NCBI GenBank assembly: GCA_026874595.1
Contig: CM049315.1
Location: 384,001 to 448,000, forward strand
Direction: 5' to 3'
DNA: 64,000 nt
Origin: Sipunculus nudus
Lineage: Eukaryota; Annelida; Sipuncula; Golfingiida; Sipunculidae
The notes below the pieces were generated by a model. It was not told the DNA's origin, ran no database searches, and saw only the letters and a program-made list of their open reading frames with translations. The position numbers and the translations under genes are program-made. Position 1 is the stretch's first letter. Each line of letters opens with the position of its first letter. Below, piece by piece: positions 52,399 through 63,557 of the stretch.

Positions 52399-54546
52399 TC
52401 ACTTATGAATAGTGTACCGAGACTCTGATGGGGTTAGGCTTCGGCTCGCATAAGCTATTGGTCTTTTCTGGCCATCTTGATCTTGGTACAGAATACCAGA
52501 GATCCCATCAAAACTTGCATCAGTATGAACAATAAACGGACGAGAGAAATCTGCAAACGCTAGTACAGGAGCAGAAGATAGTAGTCCTATTAATTGATCA
52601 AATGCTAGTTGGTGGTTATTTGACCAGTTAAAGATTGTTTGAGATGGAACTTTCTTTCTGGTACGATTACTGGTTTTTGTTTGATTCTGAATAAGGTGGC
52701 CTTTCAGTAAGTCATGTAATGGTTTTGCGATTTTAGCAAATCCAGGGACAAATCTACGATAGAAACTCGCAAAGCCCAAGAAACGGCGTACATCACTGAC
52801 ACACTTAGGTATAGGCCATTCTTTAAGAGCGCTGATTTTACTCTGGTCAGTATGTATACCTTCTTTTGAGACTATATGTCCTAGGTATTTTACTTTATCT
52901 TGCATCAGCTGGCACTTTGAAGGTTTTAGTTTTAGGCCTGCGTCATGCAGACGCTGAAAGATGTTATTCAAGCGTTTTAGGTGTTCTTCAAAGGAGGTAG
53001 AGAATACGATTATATCGTCAAGATAGAGAAGACATTCTTTTAAATGGAGATCACCCATAGTCTTCTGCATCAGTCTTTGGAAGCAGGCAGGGGCGTTCAC
53101 CAAGCCGAATGGCATGGTTTCCCATTGATAAAAACCGAGAGGACCTACTGTAAAAGCTGTTTTATCTTTATCTTCTTCGGCTAACTCAACCTGCCAGTAA
53201 CCAGACTTCAAATCTAGAGAGGAAAAGTAGCGAGCGCCAATCAAAGAATCTAAGGTTTCATCGATTCTTGGCAAGGAATGAGCGTCTCTAACAGTTCTGC
53301 TATTCAGGGTTCTATAATCAATACATAAACGAAGAGTTCCGTCAGGTTTTCTGACAAGGACTACTGGACTAGCAAACGGACTTTTGCTCTCCTTAATTAC
53401 TTTTGACTCTAGCGTTTCTTTCAGATGTTGTTTTAACTCATCATATAATTGTGGAGGGATGCGACGATATCGCTCTCTAAATGGTTCATCTTTAGTCAAC
53501 ACGATACGGTGTTTTTCTACACTGGTGTGACCAATATCTGTATTACTTAAGGAAAATATGTGTTTCCATTTAAGCAACAGAAGTTGTAGTTGTTCAGATT
53601 CAGATTGTGACAAATCTTGACCAAATTTGAACATGTTTAAGAATTGTTGATCAGATGGGTCAGGTGATTGTGTCCGTTGAGTTACGAGGCTAGCTTCTTG
53701 TATGTTACAGAGTATCATTTTTGATGGAATAATGTTGGAATGTGATGTTAAGTTCCTGACCTGTACTGGAATTCTGTGACTTGTACCTACCGACAAATCA
53801 AGCTCTTGGACACAAGGAAGTAGAACCAATCCAGTTGGTAACCTGTGGAGAACATTCACATCAGTTATAACAAGGGTCTTGCCTGTTGTACAACCTCTGG
53901 TTAAACCATTTATAGTAACATCACTGTGGGCAGGTATTACTGTAGACTTGGTGGATAATACATAACCTCCTTTATTCACTGATTTCTTTTCCCTGTTTGT
54001 CAAACATTTAAATGCAATATTCCATGGTTGGGGCATGTGTAAACTTTGAATAAAATTTGGACCAGCATTTGTCTGAAGAAAATTTAAACAAGAGTTTAGC
54101 ACATTCGTACCAATTAAAAATGGAACACTCGCATTGAAATGGGTGTTTTCCATTACCAATACTGGCACAGAGAATGTCTGAGATGAATTTATTTCAGGAA
54201 ATTTAAGGTCAACAGCGATGATACCACAGTACTCTACCTGCTGGCCGTCCAGTTGCCGGAGATCCATCATCTCCTCCACAGGGACTAAGTCTGACGGGTT
54301 TAGGTGTTTTTCATAAAACCATTGAGCAATGGTAGAGACCTGGGAACCTGTATCTAAAAGACCCTGGCAGTTAATACCATCTGCAAACATGTCAACAACC
54401 TGTGTTTCACCTACAAGAGGGACATTATCAGTACATACGTTTGTTGTGGGAATTTTATAACCTGACCCCGTGTTCTCCCACGAATGATCACGGGCGACTC
54501 TTAGTTTTTTAGGATTTTCCCGTTTTTGTCTCGTTTGGCATGGCAT
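52399..54546 (-). CDS. Element C protease, reverse transcriptase and start of RNase H
   Basis: 715 codons. The protease active site is DTGS at residue ~65 (GLLDTGSQVSTI). The reverse transcriptase has RYRRIPPQLYDELK near 360, LRLCIDYRTLNSRTVRDAH, FSSLDLKSGYWQVEL, TMPFGLVNAPACFQRLM, the active site YLDD near 508, GHIVSKEGI and RRFLGFASFYRRFVPGFAK. RNase H starts FIVHTDASFDGISG. The ORF overlaps the end of gag by 46 bp in the -1 frame. The AUG at 54546 is probably not used: entry is likely by frameshift at the A AAA AAC at 54510-54504. Ends at a premature TGA. Confidence 0.95.
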   Translation of the reverse strand: MPCQTRQKRENPKKLRVARDHSWENTGSGYKIPTTNVCTDNVPLVGETQVVDMFADGINCQGLLDTGSQVSTIAQWFYEKHLNPSDLVPVEEMMDLRQLDGQQVEYCGIIAVDLKFPEINSSQTFSVPVLVMENTHFNASVPFLIGTNVLNSCLNFLQTNAGPNFIQSLHMPQPWNIAFKCLTNREKKSVNKGGYVLSTKSTVIPAHSDVTINGLTRGCTTGKTLVITDVNVLHRLPTGLVLLPCVQELDLSVGTSHRIPVQVRNLTSHSNIIPSKMILCNIQEASLVTQRTQSPDPSDQQFLNMFKFGQDLSQSESEQLQLLLLKWKHIFSLSNTDIGHTSVEKHRIVLTKDEPFRERYRRIPPQLYDELKQHLKETLESKVIKESKSPFASPVVLVRKPDGTLRLCIDYRTLNSRTVRDAHSLPRIDETLDSLIGARYFSSLDLKSGYWQVELAEEDKDKTAFTVGPLGFYQWETMPFGLVNAPACFQRLMQKTMGDLHLKECLLYLDDIIVFSTSFEEHLKRLNNIFQRLHDAGLKLKPSKCQLMQDKVKYLGHIVSKEGIHTDQSKISALKEWPIPKCVSDVRRFLGFASFYRRFVPGFAKIAKPLHDLLKGHLIQNQTKTSNRTRKKVPSQTIFNWSNNHQLAFDQLIGLLSSAPVLAFADFSRPFIVHTDASFDGISGILYQDQDGQKRPIAYASRSLTPSESRYTIHK

Positions 54547-55702
54547 TTGTCAACAGTGTGGGTGTGACGAAGGCAACGAGAGCAAAAGACTTCGTCCGAG
54601 ACAGTATTACTGTTACGAACTTCAGCCTGAGTTTGTGATGGTTTGTTTGGTTTGGACATTTGAGATCGTTCAAGTTTCGATAAGCGATTCTCTAGGATTG
54701 ACAGTTTGTTATTTATCTGCTCAAGCACAGAGCTTTCAGAAGACAAAGTTTTAACCCCTTGTTGAGAAATTTGGTTGGGAGAAGCAACTTTCTTGTCACT
54801 CATATGTGAGTGGTGTACAAGTTCTGACTCTAAGGCTCGTGCTGCTGCAAAGAGTTCATCCTGTTCTTCCCCATTATCATATCTGTGTCTTAAAGCCTCC
54901 TTAATGTACTTAGAATACAACCCATTCCAGAATCTAGACCGAAGAAGTCGCTCATATTCCCTATGAGGAGTAGGATTTCTCTGGTTTATGAGGTCTAACT
55001 GTCTAGTAAGCCTGCAGCTCCAGTTGACAATATCCTCTTTAGGATCTTGTTTACATGAGTGAAACTGCTGTATAAGAACCTCTGTGGGGAGCACATTACC
55101 AAAGTATCTGTCAAATTTATTCAGTATATTTGTGGGAGTGGACTCATCGGGCATATGTAAAAGAACATTTCCTGCTGTCCCCCTAACAGACTGATGAATC
55201 GCTGACAAAATCTGAGGCTCTGGTGTTACGCCAGCTTTTATCATAGATTTGAGATGGGAACGCCATTGTTCGTAGCTACCGGTTTTATCTTGATTCCCTG
55301 AAAATGGGGGCAGTTTTGGAGAGATAACACTGTAACCAGTAGCCCCAGATGGCCCCTGTATAACATCACCCCTTCGGTGTTTAAACTCCACAAACCTCTG
55401 ATTTACCTCGAAATCTGAAAGAAAATCGAGCTTAGTTACTATCTCTGAGATACGTCTACCTTCGGGTACCTGAAAGGAAGAAGGATTTAACGAATCGAGC
55501 AACTTATTTGAAATTAGATGAGACACCTCAGTGATGGAGAAAGCCCTAGCATGTTCAAGAGAGATTTTGATGCTTGAATCCCTTTCTAAAGAGCTACCTG
55601 ATATCTTATCTATGGCCTTTTTGGCAGTGTCTTTAGTCTCAAAAACTATAAACCCGCGGCCAGTGCAACGACCAGTATGTGCTTCTCGAACAAACAAAAC
55701 AC
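54501..55702 (-). CDS. Element C gag, main part (end of RRM-like domain, capsid, zinc knuckle)
   Basis: About 400 codons. The first 50 residues finish an RRM-like fold: VLFVREAHTGRCTGRGFIVFETKDTAKKAID, with GRGFIVFE resembling RNP1. The capsid-like region spans about residues 120-290 (LPPFSGNQDKTGSYEQWRSHL, LLHMPDESTPTNILNKFDRYFGN, EVLIQQFHSCKQDPKEDIVNWSCRLTRQLD, LLRSRFWNGLYSKYIKEALRH). A short coiled coil (EQINNKLSILENRLSKLER) and a CCHC knuckle (CSRCLRHTHTVDKC) follow. The N-terminal half of the RRM-like domain lies 3.7 kb away at 59370-59483. Confidence 0.9.
54504..54510 (-). promoter_or_regulatory. -1 ribosomal frameshift heptamer A AAA AAC
   Basis: In the gag frame the codons are CTA AAA AAC TAA, so X XXY YYZ is A AAA AAC directly before the gag stop (54503-54501). 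A -1 slip moves ribosomes into the pol frame, where KKLRVARDH continues into the protease. This is the classical retroviral-type slippery site. Confidence 0.85.
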
Positions 55703-58700
55703 TAGATGACCTGAGGTCACGCGCTTGCCGGAAATGATGTAAAGTTAGTCAGATGAACCAGCAGTGTCAAAGTGAAAGAAAATAATCCATAGTTTGTGAA
55801 GAAAGAACCAATATTAACACAGTTCTAAAGAAAATAAGATTTTGATATATTTTGATCACCTTGACCTTGACCTTTGACTTATTTGAATAATAAACATAGG
55901 ACTTCCACATATCATACGATATCACGATTACAATACGATTCCTGCAAAACTGTGGCCAGTAGAATGCTACATGTGAGACGCAAGAACCAGGAAGCAAGCG
56001 AAATTGAGGACAACTGATAAACAGACAAACATACTGACCCAAGATTAAGAACAGATGACTTAATCATGTTATGAAGAAACCTAAGAGGAAGATAATAAGC
56101 TATAGTTTATGTAAATGAGGTTAATAGTTTTGGAGATAGGGCCAAAAAATGATATGTTGTGCAAGTTTGAGTGCACCGCCCCCTAGCGGCCAATTCTGGA
56201 AAATGAAAAATCCGTTTCGAGATATTAGTGTTAGACATAAGATGTAATAGTTTTAAAAGGATTCTTTCAAAACTGTGGCCTGTAGAATGCTACATGTGAG
56301 ACGCAAGAACCGGCAAGCAAGCGAATTTGAGGACAACTGAGAAACAGACGGACACACAGACAAAGTGACTCAAGATTGAGACCAAATGAATACACCAGGT
56401 TTTTGGAAAGACCCAGGGGAAGAAAATAAGCTATAGTTTATGTAAATGATGTTTATAGTTTTGGAGATATGGCCAAAAAATGATATGTTGTGCAAGTTTG
56501 GGTGCTCCGCCCCCTAGCGGCCAATTCTGGAAAATGAAAAATCTGTTTCGAGATATTAGTGTGAGACATAAGATGTAATAGTTTTAAAAAGATTCTTTCA
56601 AAACTGTGTCCTGTAGAATGCGATATGTGAGACGCAAGAAGCGGCAAGCAAGCGGATTTTAGTACAACTGAGAAACAGACGGACACACAGACAAAGTGAC
56701 ACAAGATTGAGACCAGATGACTAAACGAGTTCATGAAGAAGACTTAGAGGAAAAAAATAAACTATAGTTTTTGTAATTGAGGCTTATAATTTTGGAGATA
56801 TTGCCAAAACATGATATGTTGGGGAGGTTTGCACCCAGCGCCCCCTAGCGGCCGAATTAAAAAAATGAAAAATTGATTTCGAGATAATAGTGTAGGACTT
56901 AAGATATGCCAGTTTCAAAAAGATTCCTGCAAAACTGTGGCCTCCAGGGCAAGATTACTGAAATCTCGAAATATCTCGTTTGACGAGATATTATACGAGA
57001 TATTGCGAGACTCTTAATAGAATCTTGTAGTACTAGGTGAATGCTACCTGAAGCAAAAAACTAGAGCTCTGTAGCTTTAAAACTGACAAATTTAGAAAAA
57101 TATCAGCACTTTTCCCCAAAAATGCGTTACCATGGTTACCGCAAATTGAGTCAGCTACACACCAGAAGACAGGCCTTGGAATGACGATTAAAATGAGCTA
57201 CAGTTGAAGTAGATACGACCAATATTAACACAGATATGAACAAAAAACCGTTTTGTATACTTTTGATGACCTTGACCTTGACATTTGACCTATAATGCCC
57301 AAAAACAATAGGCCTCCAGGACTTTTGCTTGTCTACCAGCTGTATAAGTTTAAAAGCAATTGCTGGAAAATTGTGGCCTGTAGAGAGTACACAGACAGAC
57401 AGACAGACAGACAAACAAACAAACAGACAAACAGACATCCGCGACTGACCAACCTGCTTGCAGAAATCGAAGATTTCCGGCAAGCAACAAACAGACTAGA
57501 TGACCTGAGGTCACGCGCTTGCCGGAAATGATGTAAAGTTAGTCAGATGAACGAGCAGTGTCAAAGTGAAAGAAAATAATCCATAGTTTGTGAATAAAGA
57601 ACCAATATTAACAAAGTTCTAAAGAAAATAAGATTTTGATATATTTTGATCACCTTCACCTTGACCTTTGACTTATTTGAATAATAAACATAGGACTTCC
57701 AGATATCATTACCATATATGACAAGTGTAATTTACAAAACGATTCCTGCAAAACTGTGGCCAGTAGAATGCTACATGTGAGACGCAAGAACCAGGAAGCA
57801 GGCGAAATTGAGGACAACTGACAAACAGACAACATACTGACAAACTGACCCAAGATTGTGAACAGATGACTTAATCATGTTATGAAGAAACCTCAGAGGA
57901 AGATAATAAGCTATAGTTTATGTAAATGAGGTTTATAGTTTTGGAGATATGGCCAAAAAATGATATGTTGTGCAAGTTTGAGTGCACCGCCCCCTAGCGG
58001 CCAATTCTGGAAAATGAAAAATCCGTTTCGAGATATTTGTGTAAGACATAAGATGTAATAGTTTTAAAAGGATTCTTTCAAAACTGTGGCCTGTAGAATG
58101 CTATTTGTGAGACGCAAGAACCGGCAAGCAAGCGGATTTGAGGACAACTGAGAAACAGACGGACACACAGACAAAGTGACTCAAGATTGAGACCAAATGA
58201 ATACCCCAGGTTTTTTGAAAGACCCAGAGGAAGAAAATAAGCTATAGTTTATGTAAATTAGGTTTATAGTTTTGGAGATATGGCCAAAAAATGATATGTT
58301 GTGCAAGTTTGAGTGCACCGCCCCCTAGCGGCCAATTCTGGAAAATGAAAAATCCGTTTCGAGATATTAGTGTAAGACATAAGATATAATAGTTTTAAAA
58401 GGATTCTTTCAAAACTGTGTCCTGTAGAATGCTATATGTGAGACGCAAGAACCGGCAAGCAAGCGGATTTGAGGACAACTGAGAAACAGACGGACACACT
58501 GACAAAGTGACTCAAGATTGAGTCGAAATGACTACACCAGGATTCAGAAAGACTCAGAGGATGAAAATAAGCTATAGTTTATGTAATTGAGGCTCACAGT
58601 TTTGGAGATATTGCCAAAACATGATATGTTGGAGAGGTTTGCACCCAGAGCCCCCTAGCGGCCGAATTAAAAAAATGAAAAATTGATTTCGAGATAATAG

Positions 58701-59369
58701 TGTAGGACTTACGATATGCCAGTTTCAAAAAGATTCCTGCAAAACTGTGGCCTCCAGGGCAAGATTACTGAAATCTCGAAATATCTCGTTTGACGAGATA
58801 TTGTACGAGATATCGCGAGACTTTTAATAAAATCTTGCAGTACTTGTTAAATGCTACCTGATGCAAAAAACTAGACCTCTCTAGCTTTAAAACTGACAAA
58901 GTTAGAAAAATATGACCCCTTATTTCAGAATATCATGACTTTTTCCACAAAATGCGTAACCATGGTTACGGCAAATTTGAAAGAGCTACACACCAGAAGA
59001 AAGGCCTGGGAATAACGTTTAAAATGAGCTATGTTTGAAGAAGATACCACTAACAGTTACAAAGATATGAAGAAAAAACCGTTTTGAGAAGTTTTGATGA
59101 CCTTGACCTTGACCTTGGACCTATGTCGCCCAATAACAATAGGCCTCGAGGACTTTTGCTTGTCTATCAGCTGTGTAAGTTTAAAAGCAATTGCTGCAAA
59201 ATTGTGGCCTGTAGAGAGTACACAGACAGACAGACAAACAAACAAACAGACAAACAGACATCCGCGACTGACCAACCTGCTTGCAGAAATCGAAGATTTC
59301 CGGCAAGCAACAAACAGACATCCGCGACTGACCAACCTGCTTGCAGAAATCGAAGATTTCCGGCAAGCA
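55703..59369. repeat. Tandem-repeat insertion splitting element C gag: two ~1.8-kb units
   Basis: Units start at about 55703 and 57497 with CTAGATGACCTGAGGTCACG and both end in a CAGACAGACAAACAAAC tract followed by CATCCGCGACTGACCAACCT and GAAATCGAAGATTTCCGGCA. Inside each unit are three to four ~328-bp subunits (AAAACTGTGGCC near 55947, 56270, 56600, 56932; and 57750, 58081, 58411, 58743), so the array has a higher-order structure. The last 60 bp of the second unit is itself duplicated (59260-59319 and 59320-59368). No long ORF. It sits exactly between the two halves of the gag RRM-like domain. The family is a mollusc-type non-autonomous repeat; its transposition mechanism is not evident. 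Confidence 0.85.
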
Positions 59370-59483
59370 ATGAGTAGGAGTTTCAATTTGTGAGAGGTGT
59401 TCAATAATCTCAGATTCGTTGACATCAGAAGGGAGTCCATGCATGGAGACGACCCGTGTTATGTCAACTGATTTACCCTCCAT
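59370..59483 (-). CDS. Element C gag start: first half of the RRM-like domain
   Basis: ATG at 59483-59481. The 38-residue piece MEGKSVDITRVVSMHGLPSD... contains RVVSMHGLP (beta-1/RNP2-like) and NESEIIEHLSQI (alpha-1), the first half of an RRM. The rest lies at 55702 downwards. Read past 59370 the frame enters the repeat insertion (CLPEIFDFCKQ) and is not gag. Confidence 0.8.
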
Positions 59484-60296
59484 CTCTCTTTAATGCGAAT
59501 GTATGAATAGAGGAGATAAAATGTGATCTTTAAAGACAATAAAGAAATGATGAATGTTGTCTTAAGTCATCTGTCAATGGTCAAATACCAGCAGGTTTAA
59601 GGGCAAATGTTAGTATTCAGTTGCAATGCTACTGTTTACATTACACAGACCACAAGACCAATTGGCATTAGACAATGGAACATCACGTGACCAATCACGA
59701 TAACCTCAAACCGGGCCAAAGCTATTACCCTTTACATGCATAAAATTCTCCATAATAAGCTGCAAAAATAATTTACAGCTAACATATAAAAAAATGATCA
59801 CTTCAATTACAAAACATGCAACAATATTATACACAATTAATCACAAAGTCCAAAGCCATGCTGACAATAGCAAATACAAAAAGAAAAGTTCATGCAGTAC
59901 AAGGAAAATGTCAAACAATTACCGTTTATCTTCTCCAAAGAGTGACGTTCGTCTGGGCCCTTTAAACGAAGTCTCCGTGTACGGCGAAAAGCGTGACAAT
60001 AGTCCAGGAATGCACGAGCGAAGAACACAATGGCGAAGCAGAGTTTACAGTGCAAGGCACTGAAGCGAAGCGAAGCGACGAACACGCATGCATGCAAAAT
60101 CTGTGTCCAAGCGAGCCCGCGAAAAGTCCACTCTGGCCCTGTGTTATGGTGTTGTGCACAGACACCAATTAAATAATATCCACCGGTGGAATGGAAGTTC
60201 AGAGAATAATCATCTCCTGTGATATCGTCGTCGAGACGCACAGACGGACATCGAGTCGTCGAGACGCACACACGGACATTGATCCACAGTAGAGAT
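59484..60296 (-). other. Element C leader
   Basis: 0.8 kb between primer site and gag. A 26-bp motif (GTCGTCGAGACGCACA type) is duplicated at 60228-60282. A minus ORF at 59837-60271 (144 codons) has no domain and is not supported. Confidence 0.6.
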
Positions 60297-60316
60297 GGTC
60301 CTCACTCGGGGCACCA
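60297..60316 (-). promoter_or_regulatory. Primer-binding site of element C
   Basis: TGGTGCCCCGAGTGAGGACC on the minus strand, three bases after the LTR. It starts TGG as required to pair with a tRNA CCA end. I could not assign the tRNA with certainty. Confidence 0.7.
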
Positions 60317-60319
60317 AAA

Positions 60320-61240
<921 letters not shown>

Positions 61241-61242
<2 letters not shown>

Positions 61243-62276
61243 TCGTCAATACAAAGGAAACAGAATCGTTTATGAATTTTTTTTATTATACAACAGCATA
61301 TCAAATTACGTTTATGCGCACCTGACAGTTTATTTTCTGTTAGTTTTCTGCCGCATGTTGCAATAACTGACAAAATCCAATTTGCCAACAGAAATAGTCG
61401 CAGCGTCTGGGTCATGAGGTCAGATGTCTGGAAATATGCGGCACAGTTATAACGTTATGCGTAGGCAAACTTTTTTAATAGATAATTAAATAATTTCCCC
61501 GACCATTGTCAACTTTCTGAAGTTTCGCCGCGATTGAGGTTTTGGACCGGGTATCTCCTCCAGTGCTTTATAGTTATAGTTACAGTTACAGTTATAGTTA
61601 TAGTTACAGTTATAACGTTATGCGTAGGCAAACTTTTTTAATAGATAATTATTTTCCCGACTATTGCGCCTTCTTTTCTCGATATCTTATTAATGACTCA
61701 AACTTTCATGATCGTCTATATGGCAGGATTGTTGGGGGAGCGGGCATCGTCATGCGATTGTCAACTTTCTGAAGTTTCGCCGCGATTGAGGTTTTGGACC
61801 GGGTATCTCCTCCAGTGCTCACAAAACCTCCAGCTTTTCGTGGACCCTAAAAGGGGATTTCCGGTCGTAAGCAATGTTTAGAGCTCGTGCTTCATATCAT
61901 CTCTGCAACGTCACCGAGGTGTAAACCACGGCTTTACTAAGGCCAGAAGTTCATTATGTATGACATGTGATGGTAAACTTGCACTTGTTAACGTACAAGG
62001 AAACGCAATGACGTGGATTACCGTGGTATATTATGCGTAAATTAGCTAAGTGACGGGGAGTGATCTGCATGCATCACTGCATTGCCTGCCGCACACAGGT
62101 GGGAGATGTGACTGTTTGATACGCCTGACCGATAACAGGCTCTTGGCCTCGTTGATCGCCGTGTCGGCGCCTGATGTGATATTAACAGCGATCTGGTATC
62201 ATTGGAAAGGGTTCAAAGCATGACAATTAGCGGGATTATGACAATATTCCATGATATTAAACGGTCAGATTTACTA
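61241..62276. other. No gene recognised; local duplication
   Basis: Holds the duplication at 61448-61820 and little else. The plus ORFs at 61542-61772 and 61693-61881 span the duplication and have no domain. Confidence 0.5.
61448..61820 (+). repeat. Local direct duplication with hexamer repeat between the copies
   Basis: The first copy, 61442-61566 (ATAACGTTATGCGTAGGCAA to GGGTATCTCCTCCAGTGCT), recurs at 61610-61819, where an extra ~90 bp is present in the middle. Between them lies a (TATAGT/TACAGT)n hexamer tract at 61569-61610. The shared 3' part (GTCAACTTTCTGAAGTTTCG onward) is identical. Confidence 0.88.
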
Positions 62277-63557
62277 TTTTTAGCTCAGCTGAGTCATCTG
62301 AGCTATAGTCGTGGTCCATTGTCCGTCGTCCGTCCGTCTGTCCGTCCGTCAGATGTCCCCAAAATCTCCTACCATGCCGAAAATTGGGTCAATAGGACTT
62401 CGTTCCTTCGAGATATTAAGGAAAAACCTCAATTTGTTATTAGAAATCTATTTTCACACTTCAGGACTGCCTAATATCAAAACCACTCATCTGGTTTTCT
62501 TCATATTTACCATAAATATTCCTCTATATAGTTCCTATGTACATGCCAGATATTAAGTCAGTATTATATAATTTAAAAAAAGTTATGGGCCCAAACATAA
62601 TGGACTTTGTAAAAAAAATCAGGAAGATATATTTGGTCACTTAAGACTAAAAGGGTTAAAGGTAGGGACTTTTTTTCCAGTAATACAACTTTAATTAATC
62701 AAAAATTTAATTGTATACCAAAAATTAGATCAAAATCTGTTATTTTTTTTTAAATATTGGCAAAAATATAAAATTGGTACCTTAAATTTTGCCCAACTTT
62801 GCCCACGGCACGTTTTTTTTCTGTAAGTACTGTGGATTTAATTTTCACAGCATGTATACATAAGGATTAAATCTGTTTAAATCTGAAATTTGAAAATAAA
62901 AGCTGCAAAATTAGGCTGGTTATTGAATTTTTTTAGAGGCTCTTGTTGTATTCCCTTACATTGTCAAGCAGTTCATTTTGATGACTGTAGGTCATTCAGT
63001 GCACATCTCTATGCTCCCCAGGCTGTTGGCATAATTTTAGATGTCCCCAAAATCTCCTACCATACCGAAAATTGGGTCATTAGGACTTCGTTCCTTTGAG
63101 ATATTAAGGAAAAAAAATCTGTTTTCCATAAAAAAAGCCATTGTTACACTTCAAGGCTGCCTAATATCAAAATCACTGATCTGTTTTTGATCGTATTTAG
63201 TATTCACATTCTTTCATACATTTTCTATGAACATACCAAAAATTAGGTCAGTATTGGGTATTATTTTGAAGTTACGTGCCAAAACATAATGCAATTTTTA
63301 AAAAAATCAGGAAATATATTACTCACCTAGCATGAGAATTGCTGAACCTAGAGACTTTTTTTCAGGAATATTACTTTATTTAATCAAGATTCAATTGTTT
63401 ACCCAAAATTACATCTTAATTTTGCAAATTTTCAAGTTATTATCATAAATAAAAAATCAATACCTTAAATTTTATCCAACTTTGTCACTGTTGATTTAAT
63501 TTTCACAGCATATATACATAAGGATTTAATCTTTTAAAATCTGAAATTTCAAAGAAA
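62277..63557 (+). repeat. TTTTTAGCTCAGCTGA-type element with two ~530-bp diverged copies
   Basis: Opens with TTTTTAGCTCAGCTGAGTCA and a GTCCGTCC tract at 62323-62350. The segment beginning AGATGTCCCCAAAATCTCCT at 62351 recurs at 63039 (period 688 bp), and both copies run to ATCTGAAATTT (62881 and 63539). The start is shared with 32751. No protein domain. Confidence 0.8.

Noticed and set aside
59057-59483. Minus ORFs of 100-127 codons with CRKSSISASRLVSRG or CLPEIFDFCKQVGQSR repeats
   Set aside because: Only the first ~38 residues from 59483 are gag; the rest is the inserted tandem repeat and its duplicated 60-bp end.
59837-60271. 144-codon minus ORF in the element C leader
   Set aside because: No domain, lies between primer site and gag, and overlaps a plus-strand ORF; chance frame.
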